In this document: positions 55,397-63,868 of the stretch, piece by piece | How positions within the stretch are numbered: the stretch's first letter is position 1 | Layout: each line of letters opens with the position of its first letter | Program-made: the position numbers and the translations under genes | Notes under the pieces: generated by a model | Told to the model about the DNA's origin: nothing | The model's database searches: none | What the model saw: the letters and a program-made list of their open reading frames with translations, nothing else | From: Actinomycetota bacterium | Lineage (GTDB): Bacteria; Actinomycetota; Nitriliruptoria; Nitriliruptorales; JAHWKO01 | Direction: 5' to 3' | DNA: 64,000 bases | NCBI GenBank assembly: GCA_019347675.1 | Contig: JAHWKW010000007.1 | Location: 62,001-126,000, forward strand

Positions 55397-56176
55397 ATGG
55401 TGCGCCCAGCGCGGGGAGAACCGACCGGTCAGACCCGCGCCCCGGCGACGCGCCTGGCCAGACCACCGCAGCGCCTGCCACCGCCGTCGTGGCTGTTCCC
55501 CGACCCCGAAACGGCCGACGAGGACGGCGTCGTGGGGGTCGGTGCTGACCTGGCGCCCCGGACCCTGGCGTACGCCTACCGCGCGGGTGTGTTCCCCTGG
55601 CCGCATCCGAGCATGCCCCTGCCGTGGTTCTCGCCCGACCCCCGGGGGGTGATGACCGTGGACAGCTTGCACGTGTCGCGCTCGCTGCGGCGCACGCTGC
55701 GGCGCAGCGGCTGGTGGACGACCGTCGACGTGGCGTTCCCGGCGGTGATCGCGGGGTGTGCCGAGCAACACAGCGACGCGGACGAGGGCACGTGGATCAC
55801 GCCGGGGATGGAGCGCGCCTACACCCGGCTGCACGTGTTGGGCTGGGCGCACAGCGTGGAGGTGTGGGACGACCACGCCCTGGTCGGGGGCGTCTACGGG
55901 GTGCAGATCGGTGGGTGCTTCACCGGGGAGTCGATGTTCCACCGCGAGTCCGACGCGTCCAAGGTCGCGCTGGTGGACCTTGCGCACCGCTTCGGGGAGG
56001 TCGGCGGCCGGATGATCGACGTGCAGTTGACCACTCCCCACCTCCGCGGCATGGGTGCCCGAGACGTTCCCCGGTCACGGTTCCTGCGCGAGCTGAAGGT
56101 CGTCCGCGATCTCGACGTCCGGCTGCCGGTCGACGCACGCCCGGTGAGCCGCCTGGTGGCAGCCAGCGGCCGCTGA
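55397..56176 (+). CDS. aat: leucyl/phenylalanyl-tRNA-protein transferase
   Basis: Adds Leu or Phe from tRNA to proteins with N-terminal Lys or Arg, marking them for ClpS-Clp degradation. Family motifs are present: WLFPDPETADEDGVVGVGAD, LAYAYRAGVFPW, PLPWFSPDPRGV, HSVEVWDDHALVGGVYGVQI and GGCFTGESMFHRESDASK. The 259 residues are normal apart from an N-terminal Arg/Pro extension of about 25 residues. It is divergent from the exonuclease gene, and ahcY follows 75 bases later. Confidence 0.95.
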   Translation: MVRPARGEPTGQTRAPATRLARPPQRLPPPSWLFPDPETADEDGVVGVGADLAPRTLAYAYRAGVFPWPHPSMPLPWFSPDPRGVMTVDSLHVSRSLRRTLRRSGWWTTVDVAFPAVIAGCAEQHSDADEGTWITPGMERAYTRLHVLGWAHSVEVWDDHALVGGVYGVQIGGCFTGESMFHRESDASKVALVDLAHRFGEVGGRMIDVQLTTPHLRGMGARDVPRSRFLRELKVVRDLDVRLPVDARPVSRLVAASGR

Positions 56177-56251
56177 CCACACCGCCCCGCTATCCTCGGC
56201 CGTCCGACTGCCGCTGTCCGTGCCGATCCGGCGCCTCACCCAGGAGCACTC

Positions 56252-57679
56252 GTGGACGCCAACGACTTCAAGGTCGCTGATCTCTCCTTGGCCGACTGGG
56301 GACGCAAGGAGATCCAGCTGGCCGAACAGGAGATGCCTGGGCTGATGGCGCTGCGCCAACGCTACGCCACCGACCAGCCGCTGGCTGGTGCGCGGATCGC
56401 CGGCTGCATCCACATGACGGTCCAGACAGCGGTGCTGATCGAGACGCTGCAGGCGCTCGGGGCGCAGGTGCGCTGGTCGTCGTGCAACATCTTCTCCACG
56501 CAGGACCACGCCGCGGCCGCGATCGCTGCCGCGGGCACCCCGGTCTTCGCCTGGAAGGGCGAGACCGAGGAGGAGTACTGGTGGTGCATCGAGCAGACCC
56601 TGCGCTGGCCACGGGGTTCGGGGTCCTCCCCGGAGCCAGGGGGTTCGGGGTCCTCCCCGGAGCCAGGGGGTTCGGGGTCCTCCCCGGAGCCAGGGGGTTC
56701 GGGGTCCTCCCCGGAGCCAGGGGGTTCGGGGTCCTCCCCGGAGCCGGGAGATCAGGGGCCCAACATGCTCCTGGACGACGGCGGTGACCTCACCACGCTC
56801 GTCCACGACGAGCACGAGGACCTGCTGGCCGCCATCCGCGGTGTGTCCGAGGAGACCACCACCGGGGTGCACAACCTGCGCGCCATGCAACGGCGGGGCA
56901 CCCTGCGCATGCCGGCGATCAACGTCAACGACTCGGTGACAAAGTCCAAGTTCGACAACCTGTACGGGTGCCGCGAGTCGCTGGTGGACGGCATCAAGCG
57001 CGCCACCGACGTGATGCTGGCCGGCAAGACCTGCGTCGTGGCCGGGTTCGGCGACGTCGGACGCGGCAGCGCCCAGTCGCTACGCGGGTACGGCGCCGAG
57101 GTCTGGATCACCGAGGTCGACCCGATCAGGGCGCTGCAGGCACGGATGGACGGCTACCGGGTCGTCACCATGGACGAAGCCGCCCCGGTCGCCGACCTGT
57201 TCGTCACCGCCACCGGCTGCCGCGACGTGATCACCCTCGAGCACATCCTGCAGATGCACGACCAGGCGATCGTGTGCAACATCGGCCACTTCGACATCGA
57301 GATCCAGGTCGCGCGGCTGCGGCGGTTCGACTGGACCAACGTCAAACCCCAGGTCGACCAGGTGCACCTGCCCAACGGACGCTCGATCATCCTCCTCGCC
57401 GAGGGACGGCTGGTGAACCTCGGCTGCGCGACCGGTCACCCGTCGTTCGTGATGAGCATGTCGTTCACCAACCAGGTTCTCGCCCAGATGGAGCTGTGGG
57501 CCAACCACGAGGACTACAAGCACGAGGTCTACGTCCTGCCCCGTCATCTCGACGAAGAGGTCGCACGTCTGCACCTCGACCACCTCGACGTGCACCTCAC
57601 CCAGCTCACGCCCGAGCAGGCTGCGTACCTCGACGTGCCGGTCGAAGGTCCCTACAAGCGCGACGACTACCGCTACTGA
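56252..57679 (+). CDS. ahcY: S-adenosylhomocysteine hydrolase with a 45-residue repeat insertion
   Basis: Splits S-adenosylhomocysteine into adenosine and homocysteine, which keeps methylation going. The 475-residue enzyme has the family motifs [50 protein letters not shown], the NAD-binding [18 protein letters not shown] and [12 protein letters not shown], with a C-terminal KRDDYRY. Between TLRWP (residue 120) and [12 protein letters not shown], five perfect copies of GSGSSPEPG (residues 122-166) are inserted, coded by a 27-bp tandem repeat. In other bacteria these two parts join almost directly. The insertion is in a loop before the catalytic DDGGD segment; activity is presumably retained. 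GAGGAG-like CAGGAG precedes the GTG start. Confidence 0.95.
   Translation: MDANDFKVADLSLADWGRKEIQLAEQEMPGLMALRQRYATDQPLAGARIAGCIHMTVQTAVLIETLQALGAQVRWSSCNIFSTQDHAAAAIAAAGTPVFAWKGETEEEYWWCIEQTLRWPRGSGSSPEPGGSGSSPEPGGSGSSPEPGGSGSSPEPGGSGSSPEPGDQGPNMLLDDGGDLTTLVHDEHEDLLAAIRGVSEETTTGVHNLRAMQRRGTLRMPAINVNDSVTKSKFDNLYGCRESLVDGIKRATDVMLAGKTCVVAGFGDVGRGSAQSLRGYGAEVWITEVDPIRALQARMDGYRVVTMDEAAPVADLFVTATGCRDVITLEHILQMHDQAIVCNIGHFDIEIQVARLRRFDWTNVKPQVDQVHLPNGRSIILLAEGRLVNLGCATGHPSFVMSMSFTNQVLAQMELWANHEDYKHEVYVLPRHLDEEVARLHLDHLDVHLTQLTPEQAAYLDVPVEGPYKRDDYRY
56615..56752 (+). repeat. 27-bp tandem repeat in ahcY, five copies
   Basis: GGTTCGGGGTCCTCCCCGGA followed by GCCAGGG is repeated; the last copy has one change (CCGGGAG). 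In frame, encoding GSGSSPEPG. Confidence 0.95.
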
Positions 57680-57738
57680 CGGGGTCCGGGCCGGGGCGTT
57701 GCCCGTCAGCGCCCCGTCGGTCGGGCGGTGACGAACGC

Positions 57739-57768
57739 GTTGCCCCCCGGGGCGACCCGGGAGGCAAC
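57739..57768. terminator. bidirectional hairpin terminator between ahcY and amt
   Basis: GTTGCC pairs with GGCAAC, and inside it CCCGGG pairs with CCCGGG around a GCGA loop, with one C-A mismatch between the two helices. The 30-base structure lies midway between two convergent genes, so it can end transcripts from both sides. No T-tracts are present. Confidence 0.7.
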
Positions 57769-57782
57769 AGCGCCGGTCGGTG

Positions 57783-59117
57783 TTAGCCCCAGGCGGCGGT
57801 GACGGGCTCGGGTTCGGGTTCGGGTTCGGTCGGGACCAGCTTCGGGCCGGTCGGCTCCGTGGCCGGGCCGCCCGGATAAGCGGCCGGACCGTGGGCCAGC
57901 TCCGGGTAGGCGTACATCCCGTGCTCGTGGATGTCGAGACCCTCGAGCTCCTCAGCCTCGGTTACCCGGATCCCGATGGTCGCCCGCAGCGCCAGGAACG
58001 CCGCTCCCGAGGTGGCGGCGACGAAGGCGGCGACCGCCACCACCCCGATCGCCTGGGTGAGCAGGAGCCCACCCCCACCGCCGTACAGCAGGCCGCCGTC
58101 GACGGCGAACAGCCCCACGCCGACCGTGCCCCACGCCCCGCAGACGGCGTGCACGCTGACGGCCCCGACCGGGTCGTCGACCCGCAGCCGGTCGATCGCG
58201 GCGACGGCCTCGAACACGATGACACCGGCGACGGCGCCCAGCACCAGCGCACCGAGGTTGTTGACGACGTCCGCCCCGGCGGTCACCCCGACCAGACCGG
58301 CGAGGATCCCGTTGCCCTTCATCCCGACGTCGAACTTGCCCGTCCGCACCCTGCTGTAGAGGCCGGTCGTGACGCCTCCGGCGCAGCCCGCCAGCGCGGT
58401 GGTGACCAGCACCCGGCCGATCGCGTCACCGTCCAGCGCGAGCACCGAGCCGCCGTTGAACCCGAACCAGCCGAAGAACAACGCCAGCACACCGAACACG
58501 GTCATCGACATCGAGTGGCCCGGGATCGCCCGCGGCGCGCCGTCCGGGCCGAACTTGCCCAGGCGCGGACCCAGGATCAGGGCGCCCATCAGTGCGGCGA
58601 CGCCGCCGGTCAGGTGCACGACGGTGGAGCCGGCGAAGTCCACGAACCCGAGCGAGTCGAGCCAACCGCCACCCCACTTCCACGCCCCCACCATGGGGTA
58701 GATCAGCCCCGTCATCGCCACCGCGAACAGAATGTACGCCGAGAGCTTCATCCGCTCGGCGACCGCTCCGGACACGATCGTGGCAGCCGTGGCAGCGAAC
58801 ATCCCCTGGAAGAAGAAGTCGATCGCGATCGAGCCAGCGACCGGCTCGTACGCGCTGAAGTTCAACAGGAAGAACCCGTCCGTGCCGAACAGACCGGCTG
58901 CCTGCGCGCCGTACATGACGCCGAACCCGACGGCGAAGTAGACGATGAACCCGAGACACAGGGTCATCAGGTTCTTCATCAGGATGTTGGCCGTGTTCTT
59001 CGCGCGTGTCAGTCCCGCCTCGAGCATCGAGAACCCGACGTGCATGAACATCACGAGGACGCCGGCGAGCATCAGGAACATGACCAGGACGGCGTTCTCG
59101 AGCTGGGTGACAGACAT
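57783..59117 (-). CDS. amt: ammonium transporter Amt
   Basis: The 444-residue trimeric channel conducts ammonium or ammonia across the membrane. Eleven membrane segments can be placed. Family motifs include GFSMLEAGLTRAKNTANILM, FFFQGMFAATAATIVSGAVA, HLTGGVAALMGALILG and FGWFGFNGGSVLAL. The paired pore-lining His are in VVHLTGG and VSVHAVCGAWG. The cytoplasmic tail ends in a GPKLVPTEPEPEPEPV stretch. The ATG at 59117 follows GGGAGG by eight bases; an upstream ATG at 59150 lacks a site. No glnK gene is adjacent, which is unusual because amt-glnK pairs are common. Confidence 0.95.
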   Translation of the reverse strand: MSVTQLENAVLVMFLMLAGVLVMFMHVGFSMLEAGLTRAKNTANILMKNLMTLCLGFIVYFAVGFGVMYGAQAAGLFGTDGFFLLNFSAYEPVAGSIAIDFFFQGMFAATAATIVSGAVAERMKLSAYILFAVAMTGLIYPMVGAWKWGGGWLDSLGFVDFAGSTVVHLTGGVAALMGALILGPRLGKFGPDGAPRAIPGHSMSMTVFGVLALFFGWFGFNGGSVLALDGDAIGRVLVTTALAGCAGGVTTGLYSRVRTGKFDVGMKGNGILAGLVGVTAGADVVNNLGALVLGAVAGVIVFEAVAAIDRLRVDDPVGAVSVHAVCGAWGTVGVGLFAVDGGLLYGGGGGLLLTQAIGVVAVAAFVAATSGAAFLALRATIGIRVTEAEELEGLDIHEHGMYAYPELAHGPAAYPGGPATEPTGPKLVPTEPEPEPEPVTAAWG

Positions 59118-59222
59118 CCCCTCGGACCTCCCATCGACTGCAGTGGCCATCCACTGCGGTGGCCCGCAACCTACGCAGGAGCCTTTTCCGGGGAGTTGCT
59201 CGCGGGTTTCGCGGGCGTTACA

Positions 59223-59270
59223 AGTCGAGGTCGTTTCCGAGTCGAGGTCGCTCACGAGTCGAGGACATCA
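59223..59270. repeat. 17-bp tandem repeat, three copies
   Basis: AGTCGAGG at 59223, 59240 and 59257 marks three 17-bp units with diverged second halves, in the gap between amt and the histidine kinase gene (both minus strand). Confidence 0.75.
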
Positions 59271-59297
59271 CCGACGAGCCCGGACGGTGCTCCGCAC

Positions 59298-60527
59298 TCA
59301 GCGGCTCGAGGCCACCCGGTCGTGGCTGGGGTCCCTGCTGCGCTCGCTGGTCGGGTGCGCTGCTTGCAGAACCAGTGTGAAGCGCGTGCCTTGTCCGGGA
59401 GTCGACTGGACACCGAGGCGGCCGCCTTGCGCTTCGGCCAGGGCGCGGCTGACGTACAGGCCGATGCCGCTCCCGGAACTTCGGTCGCTGCGGTAGAACT
59501 TCTCGAACAACCGGGGCAGCGCGGTGGCCTCGATGCCCGGTCCCCGGTCGGCCACGCTGACAGTCGGTGAGCCGTCGTCCTGGTCCTCGACGCTGACGTC
59601 GATCGGCATCTCGAGGCCGGCGAAGCGGACGGCGTTGTTCAGCAGCTCGATCAGGATCTGCAGGACGCGGTCACGGTCGGCGAGTGCGGGGCGGTCGGAT
59701 GCGACGCGAACGTCGATGTGGGCCCGGTCGGTGAAGACATCGACGGCGTCGGTGACCAGTTCGGCGAGGTCGGTCGGAGCGACGTGGACCGTCACCCGTC
59801 GGTCCTCCTCGAGCTGCGCGTAGTCGAGGAACTGGCGCACCAGCCAGTCCAAGTGGCGGATCTGGCGACGCGCCAGGTGACGGATGCGGCGCCGTTCCGG
59901 ATCGAGCGATCCGACGCCGTCTTCGAGATCGACCGTGCCTCTGAGGATCGCCAGTGGCGTCCGCATGTCGTGAGACAGTCCGGCGAGGATCTGCTCGCGG
60001 AATTGGGCGTTGGCGCGTTCCGTCTCGAACTCGACGGTGCGACGGGCCGCGAGGCGCAGTTCGAGCTCGTCGATCACGATGGCGGCGAGGTCGGACAGCG
60101 TCTGGAGCTGCTGCGAGTCGACGTCGCGCGGCTCCACGTCGATGATGTTCAACGTCCCCAGGTTGTAGCCGTCGCTGGTCGTGAGAGGCACCGCGACGTA
60201 GAAGCGCAGGCCCAGCTCGCCGCGCACCAGCGGGTTGTCCAGCGTCCGAGGGTCGAGGCCCGCGTCGGTGACCACGTACGGCTCGTCCCGCAAGATGACG
60301 GACGCGCACAGCCCACGATCGCGCGGGATCTGATCGATGTCGATGCCGCACGTGGACTTGAACCAGATCCGGTCGCGGTCGACGATGGTGATGGTGCTGA
60401 TCGGCACGTCGCAGAAGCGCGCAGCCAGGGCGGTCACCCGGTCGAATGCCCCGTCGGGGGGCGTATCGAGGATGTCGTACCGTCTGACGGCATCGAGACG
60501 ACGCTCCTCGTCATCACCCGTGATCAT
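59298..60527 (-). CDS. GAF-domain sensor histidine kinase (orphan)
   Basis: A 409-residue soluble kinase. Residues 1-160 are a GAF sensory domain of the type RLDAVRRYDILDTPPDGAFD, found in many signalling proteins. The dimerisation domain has the H-box LSHDMRTPL with the phosphorylated His at residue 186. The ATPase domain has the N box ELLNNAVRFAG, the G1 box VADRGPGIEA, the F box FEKFYRSD and the G2 box GSGIGLYVSRALAEA. There is no membrane segment. No response regulator gene is adjacent, so the output is unknown; the signal could be redox or a small ligand. Confidence 0.92.
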   Translation of the reverse strand: MITGDDEERRLDAVRRYDILDTPPDGAFDRVTALAARFCDVPISTITIVDRDRIWFKSTCGIDIDQIPRDRGLCASVILRDEPYVVTDAGLDPRTLDNPLVRGELGLRFYVAVPLTTSDGYNLGTLNIIDVEPRDVDSQQLQTLSDLAAIVIDELELRLAARRTVEFETERANAQFREQILAGLSHDMRTPLAILRGTVDLEDGVGSLDPERRRIRHLARRQIRHLDWLVRQFLDYAQLEEDRRVTVHVAPTDLAELVTDAVDVFTDRAHIDVRVASDRPALADRDRVLQILIELLNNAVRFAGLEMPIDVSVEDQDDGSPTVSVADRGPGIEATALPRLFEKFYRSDRSSGSGIGLYVSRALAEAQGGRLGVQSTPGQGTRFTLVLQAAHPTSERSRDPSHDRVASSR

Positions 60528-60671
60528 CGGCGACGCCGTTGCGCCAGGAACACATGACCGCCGTTCCGTCTCGGTCGCGCGAGGCTATCCCGACGCGTCG
60601 CGGCTCCCGGGTGGCCGAAGGGGCGGTGCCGAGCTGGCCCCATGACGGTCCGAACGACGGGTATGCTGCGC

Positions 60672-60797
60672 CGCCTCGGAGGGGAGTACCCGCAGGCGGC
60701 GGCGTCGTCACCACGGCCTCGTGCCCGGTGCCGTCGACCACCTCGACCAGGTGGTGGGGAGACCTCCGGTCGCTGACGTGGCTTCCGGAGGTCATCG
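60672..60797 (+). promoter_or_regulatory. yybP-ykoY type Mn2+ riboswitch controlling terC
   Basis: The leader contains GGGGAGTA (60681-60688), then CGTCGTCACCACGG, and near its end GGGGAGACC (60757-60764), the conserved parts of the manganese riboswitch. P1 is formed by CGGAGG (60677-60682) with CCTCCG (60763-60768). The 3' strand of P1 is also part of GACCTCCGG (60761-60769), which pairs perfectly with CCGGAGGTC (60785-60793), the terC ribosome binding site. The two foldings exclude each other, so Mn2+ binding should free the site and switch translation on. Confidence 0.87.
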
Positions 60798-61877
60798 ATG
60801 TTCCTCGCCGCCGCTCCCGCCGGTCCGGGCGATTTCGTCCGACTCGACGTCCCCGGCTGGGCGTGGGTGGCCCTGACGCTCGCCATCGTGGCGCTGCTCC
60901 TGGCCGACCTGCTGCTGGTCCACCGCACGCCGCACGAGGTCTCGTTCCGTGAGGCACTGGTCGAGAGCGGCGTGTGGGTCACACTGGGGCTGGTGTTCGG
61001 GATCGTGTTGTGGTGGTGGGCGGGCGGCCAGACGGCCGGCGAGTACTACGCCGGCTACCTGATCGAGAAGAGCCTGTCGGTCGACAACGTCTTCGTCTGG
61101 GCGGTGATCTTCAGCTACTTCGGCGTGCCACCGAAATACCAGTTCAGGGTGCTGTTCTGGGGTGTGTTCGGTGCGCTGGTGCTGCGGGCGATCTTCATCT
61201 TCGCTGGCGTTGCGCTGCTGGAGCGGTTCGACTGGCTGCTGTACGTCTTCGGCGCGTTCCTGCTGTACACCGCGTTCAAGATGCTCCGCCACCGCGGCAC
61301 CGAAGTGCACCCGGAAGACAACCCCGTCCTCAAGCTGGTGCGTCGGGTGGTTCCGTCGACCAGCGACTACGACGGGCAGAAGATGTTCACCCGCCGCGAC
61401 GGTGCCCTGCTGGCGACCCCGCTGTTCGCGGTCCTGGTGCTGGTCGAGGCCACCGACGTGGTGTTCGCGATCGACTCCGTCCCGGCGATCCTGGCGATCA
61501 GCCGCGAGCCGTTCATCGTGTTCTCCTCCAACGCCTTCGCGATCCTGGGGCTGCGTGCGCTGTACTTCGCCCTGGCTGGTATGGCCGGACGGTTCCGGTA
61601 CCTCGACATGGGGCTGGCCGCGATCCTCGCGTTCGTCGGCGTCAAGATGATCCTGGTGGAGTGGTACCACCTGCCGATCCCGCTCAGTCTTGGCGTGATC
61701 GCCACGATCCTGACCGTGGCGATCACTGTGTCCGTGCGCGCCGACCGACGTGGCGAGCCGGACCGGATCCACGCCGCCGAGCCGGCGCCGAGCCAGCAGC
61801 CGTCGCAGCGGCCCGACGTCTCCGATCCGGACAGCGCACCGGCCCAGTCCAAAGAGCCGTTCTTCCAGCAGGACTGA
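60798..61877 (+). CDS. TerC/Alx-family metal transporter (probable Mn2+ exporter)
   Basis: A 359-residue protein with about nine membrane segments and the TerC signatures GYLIEKSLSVDNVFVWAVIF, EATDVVFAIDSVPAILAISR and FSSNAFAILGLRALYFAL. Members related to Alx and MeeF export Mn2+, which agrees with the manganese riboswitch in its leader. The acidic residues in EKSLSVDN and EATDVVFAIDS are the likely metal path. The C-terminal ~45 residues are a Gln/Ser/Pro-rich tail ending FFQQD. GGAGG six bases upstream sets the ATG. Confidence 0.93.
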   Translation: MFLAAAPAGPGDFVRLDVPGWAWVALTLAIVALLLADLLLVHRTPHEVSFREALVESGVWVTLGLVFGIVLWWWAGGQTAGEYYAGYLIEKSLSVDNVFVWAVIFSYFGVPPKYQFRVLFWGVFGALVLRAIFIFAGVALLERFDWLLYVFGAFLLYTAFKMLRHRGTEVHPEDNPVLKLVRRVVPSTSDYDGQKMFTRRDGALLATPLFAVLVLVEATDVVFAIDSVPAILAISREPFIVFSSNAFAILGLRALYFALAGMAGRFRYLDMGLAAILAFVGVKMILVEWYHLPIPLSLGVIATILTVAITVSVRADRRGEPDRIHAAEPAPSQQPSQRPDVSDPDSAPAQSKEPFFQQD

Positions 61878-61952
61878 GCCGGCGATGGGCTCGGTGAGCG
61901 GGCCCGTGGGTAGGCTGCGGCCATCCGCGGTCGGTCGACGACAGGGCAGCGC

Positions 61953-63785
61953 ATGTGCGGGATCATCGGTGTCGTCGGCCGTGACGACGCCCTGGAGGTC
62001 ATCGCCGACGCCCTGCAGCGCCTCGAGTACCGCGGCTACGACTCGGCCGGAGTGGCGCTCCAGACCGGCGGCGGTGGGGCCCATGGCCTGCGCGTGGTCA
62101 AACGCGCCGGGAAGCTGCAGACACTGGGCGCCGCCCTCGAGGACGCGCCGGCCCACGGCCGCACCGGCCTGGGACACACCCGCTGGGCGACCCACGGAGC
62201 ACCGACCGACCGCAACGCCCACCCCCACACCGACCCCACCGGATCGGTCGCGGTCGTGCACAACGGGATCATCGAGAACTACCAGACGCTCAAGGCGTCA
62301 CTGGACGGGCGGTCGTTCGCGTCCGACACCGACACGGAGGTCGTCGCGCACCTCGTCGCAGACGCCTACGACGGCGATCTGCTCGAGGCGGTCCGTCGGG
62401 TCGTCGCGCGGCTGCGGGGCGCCTACTCGCTGTGCTTGGTCCACGCCGACGAACCCGACGTGCTGGTGGCAGCCCGCCGCGAGTCGCCGCTGATCATCGC
62501 GCACACCGACGGCGTCGGGTACTGCGCCTCGGACGTCGCGGCGCTGATCGCGCACACACTTGACGTAGCGGCACTCGGCGACGGACAGCTGGCGCGGATC
62601 ACTCCCGACGGGGTCGACGTCGTCGACGGCGACGGTCGCCCGGCCGAGCCCCACCGTTACACGGTCAGCTGGGACGTCGACGCCGCCGAGAAGCAGGGCT
62701 ACCCGCACTTCATGCTGAAGGAGATCCACGAGCAGCCCCAGGCGGTCGCCGACACGCTGCTCGACCGACGCCGCGACGGTCGCCTCACGCTCGACGAGCT
62801 CCACCTCGACGAGGACGAGTTCGCCCGCCTCGACAAGGTCTTCGTGGTGGCGTGCGGAACGTCGCTGTACGCCGGGATGCTCGCCAAGCTCGCCGTCGAG
62901 CATTGGGCCGGGATCCCGGTCGAGGTGGAGGTCGCCAGCGAGTTCCGTTACCGCGACCCGATCCTGTCCGAACACACCTTGGTCGTGGCGATCAGCCAGT
63001 CCGGCGAGACGATCGACACGCTGGCGGCGGTGGGCCACGCTCGCGATCAACGCGCCAAGGTGGCCGCGATCACCAACGTGGTCGGCTCGAGCCTGGCTCG
63101 GGAGGCCGACGCCGTCCTGTACACCCACGCCGGCCCCGAGATCGGCGTGGCGGCCTCCAAGACGTTCACCACCCAGATCGTGGCGGTCGATCTCCTGGCG
63201 CTGTACCTGGCCCAGATCCGCCGGGCGTTGTGGCCCGACGAGGTCGCCGACATGCTCAAGCGCCTCGAGGACCTGCCGACGCAGCTGGACGAGGTCCTGG
63301 CCGCCGAGAAGGACATCGTCGACCTCGCCCGCCGCTACGTCGACGTGCCCTACACCATGTTCATCGGTCGCCACGCGAGCCTCCCGATCGCCCACGAGGG
63401 CGCGCTGAAGCTGAAGGAGATCAGCTACCTGCACACCGAGGCGTTCCCCGCCGGCGAGATGAAGCACGGGCCGATCGCCCTGATCGAGCAGGGCAGCCTC
63501 GTGGTGGCGATCGCTCCCCGCGGCCACGTGTTCCCCAAGATGGTGAGCAACATCCAGGAGGTCAAGGCCCGCGGCGCCCGGGTGCTGGCGATCGGGACCA
63601 AGGGTTCCACCGCCGAGCTCGAGGAGCACGCAGACCACATCATCGCGATCCCCGAGGCGCACGAGCTGGCTGCCCCCGCGTTGGCGGTCGTGCCCCTGCA
63701 GCTGCTCGCCTACCACATCGCCACACTGCGCGGAGAGGACGTCGACCAGCCCCGCAACCTCGCCAAGACGGTCACCGTCGAGTGA
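61953..63785 (+). CDS. glmS: glutamine-fructose-6-phosphate aminotransferase (isomerising)
   Basis: First step of UDP-GlcNAc synthesis for peptidoglycan. The 610-residue enzyme begins with the processed Met-Cys of the glutamine amidotransferase domain (CGIIGVVG) and has LGHTRWATHG and HNGIIENY. Two SIS domains follow (VACGTSLYAGMLAKL, AISQSGETIDTLAA; FIGRHASLPIAHEGALKLKE). The end LAKTVTVE is the family C-terminus. The ATG is fixed by the catalytic Cys2. It lies 75 bases after terC, and no glmS ribozyme-like leader fits in that gap. Confidence 0.98.
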   Translation: MCGIIGVVGRDDALEVIADALQRLEYRGYDSAGVALQTGGGGAHGLRVVKRAGKLQTLGAALEDAPAHGRTGLGHTRWATHGAPTDRNAHPHTDPTGSVAVVHNGIIENYQTLKASLDGRSFASDTDTEVVAHLVADAYDGDLLEAVRRVVARLRGAYSLCLVHADEPDVLVAARRESPLIIAHTDGVGYCASDVAALIAHTLDVAALGDGQLARITPDGVDVVDGDGRPAEPHRYTVSWDVDAAEKQGYPHFMLKEIHEQPQAVADTLLDRRRDGRLTLDELHLDEDEFARLDKVFVVACGTSLYAGMLAKLAVEHWAGIPVEVEVASEFRYRDPILSEHTLVVAISQSGETIDTLAAVGHARDQRAKVAAITNVVGSSLAREADAVLYTHAGPEIGVAASKTFTTQIVAVDLLALYLAQIRRALWPDEVADMLKRLEDLPTQLDEVLAAEKDIVDLARRYVDVPYTMFIGRHASLPIAHEGALKLKEISYLHTEAFPAGEMKHGPIALIEQGSLVVAIAPRGHVFPKMVSNIQEVKARGARVLAIGTKGSTAELEEHADHIIAIPEAHELAAPALAVVPLQLLAYHIATLRGEDVDQPRNLAKTVTVE

Positions 63786-63868
63786 CGGGGGCGTCGCCCC
63801 GGTGACCTCCTACCATCGCGTCGACCCCACCGGGCCGTGAACCGCCCGGCAACGAGAGGACATCACCA

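Noticed and set aside
56177-56251. SAH riboswitch upstream of ahcY
   Set aside because: Only 75 bases separate aat from ahcY, and no SAH aptamer core was recognised.
61878-61952. glmS ribozyme
   Set aside because: The 75-base gap is too short for the ribozyme and lacks its core sequences.
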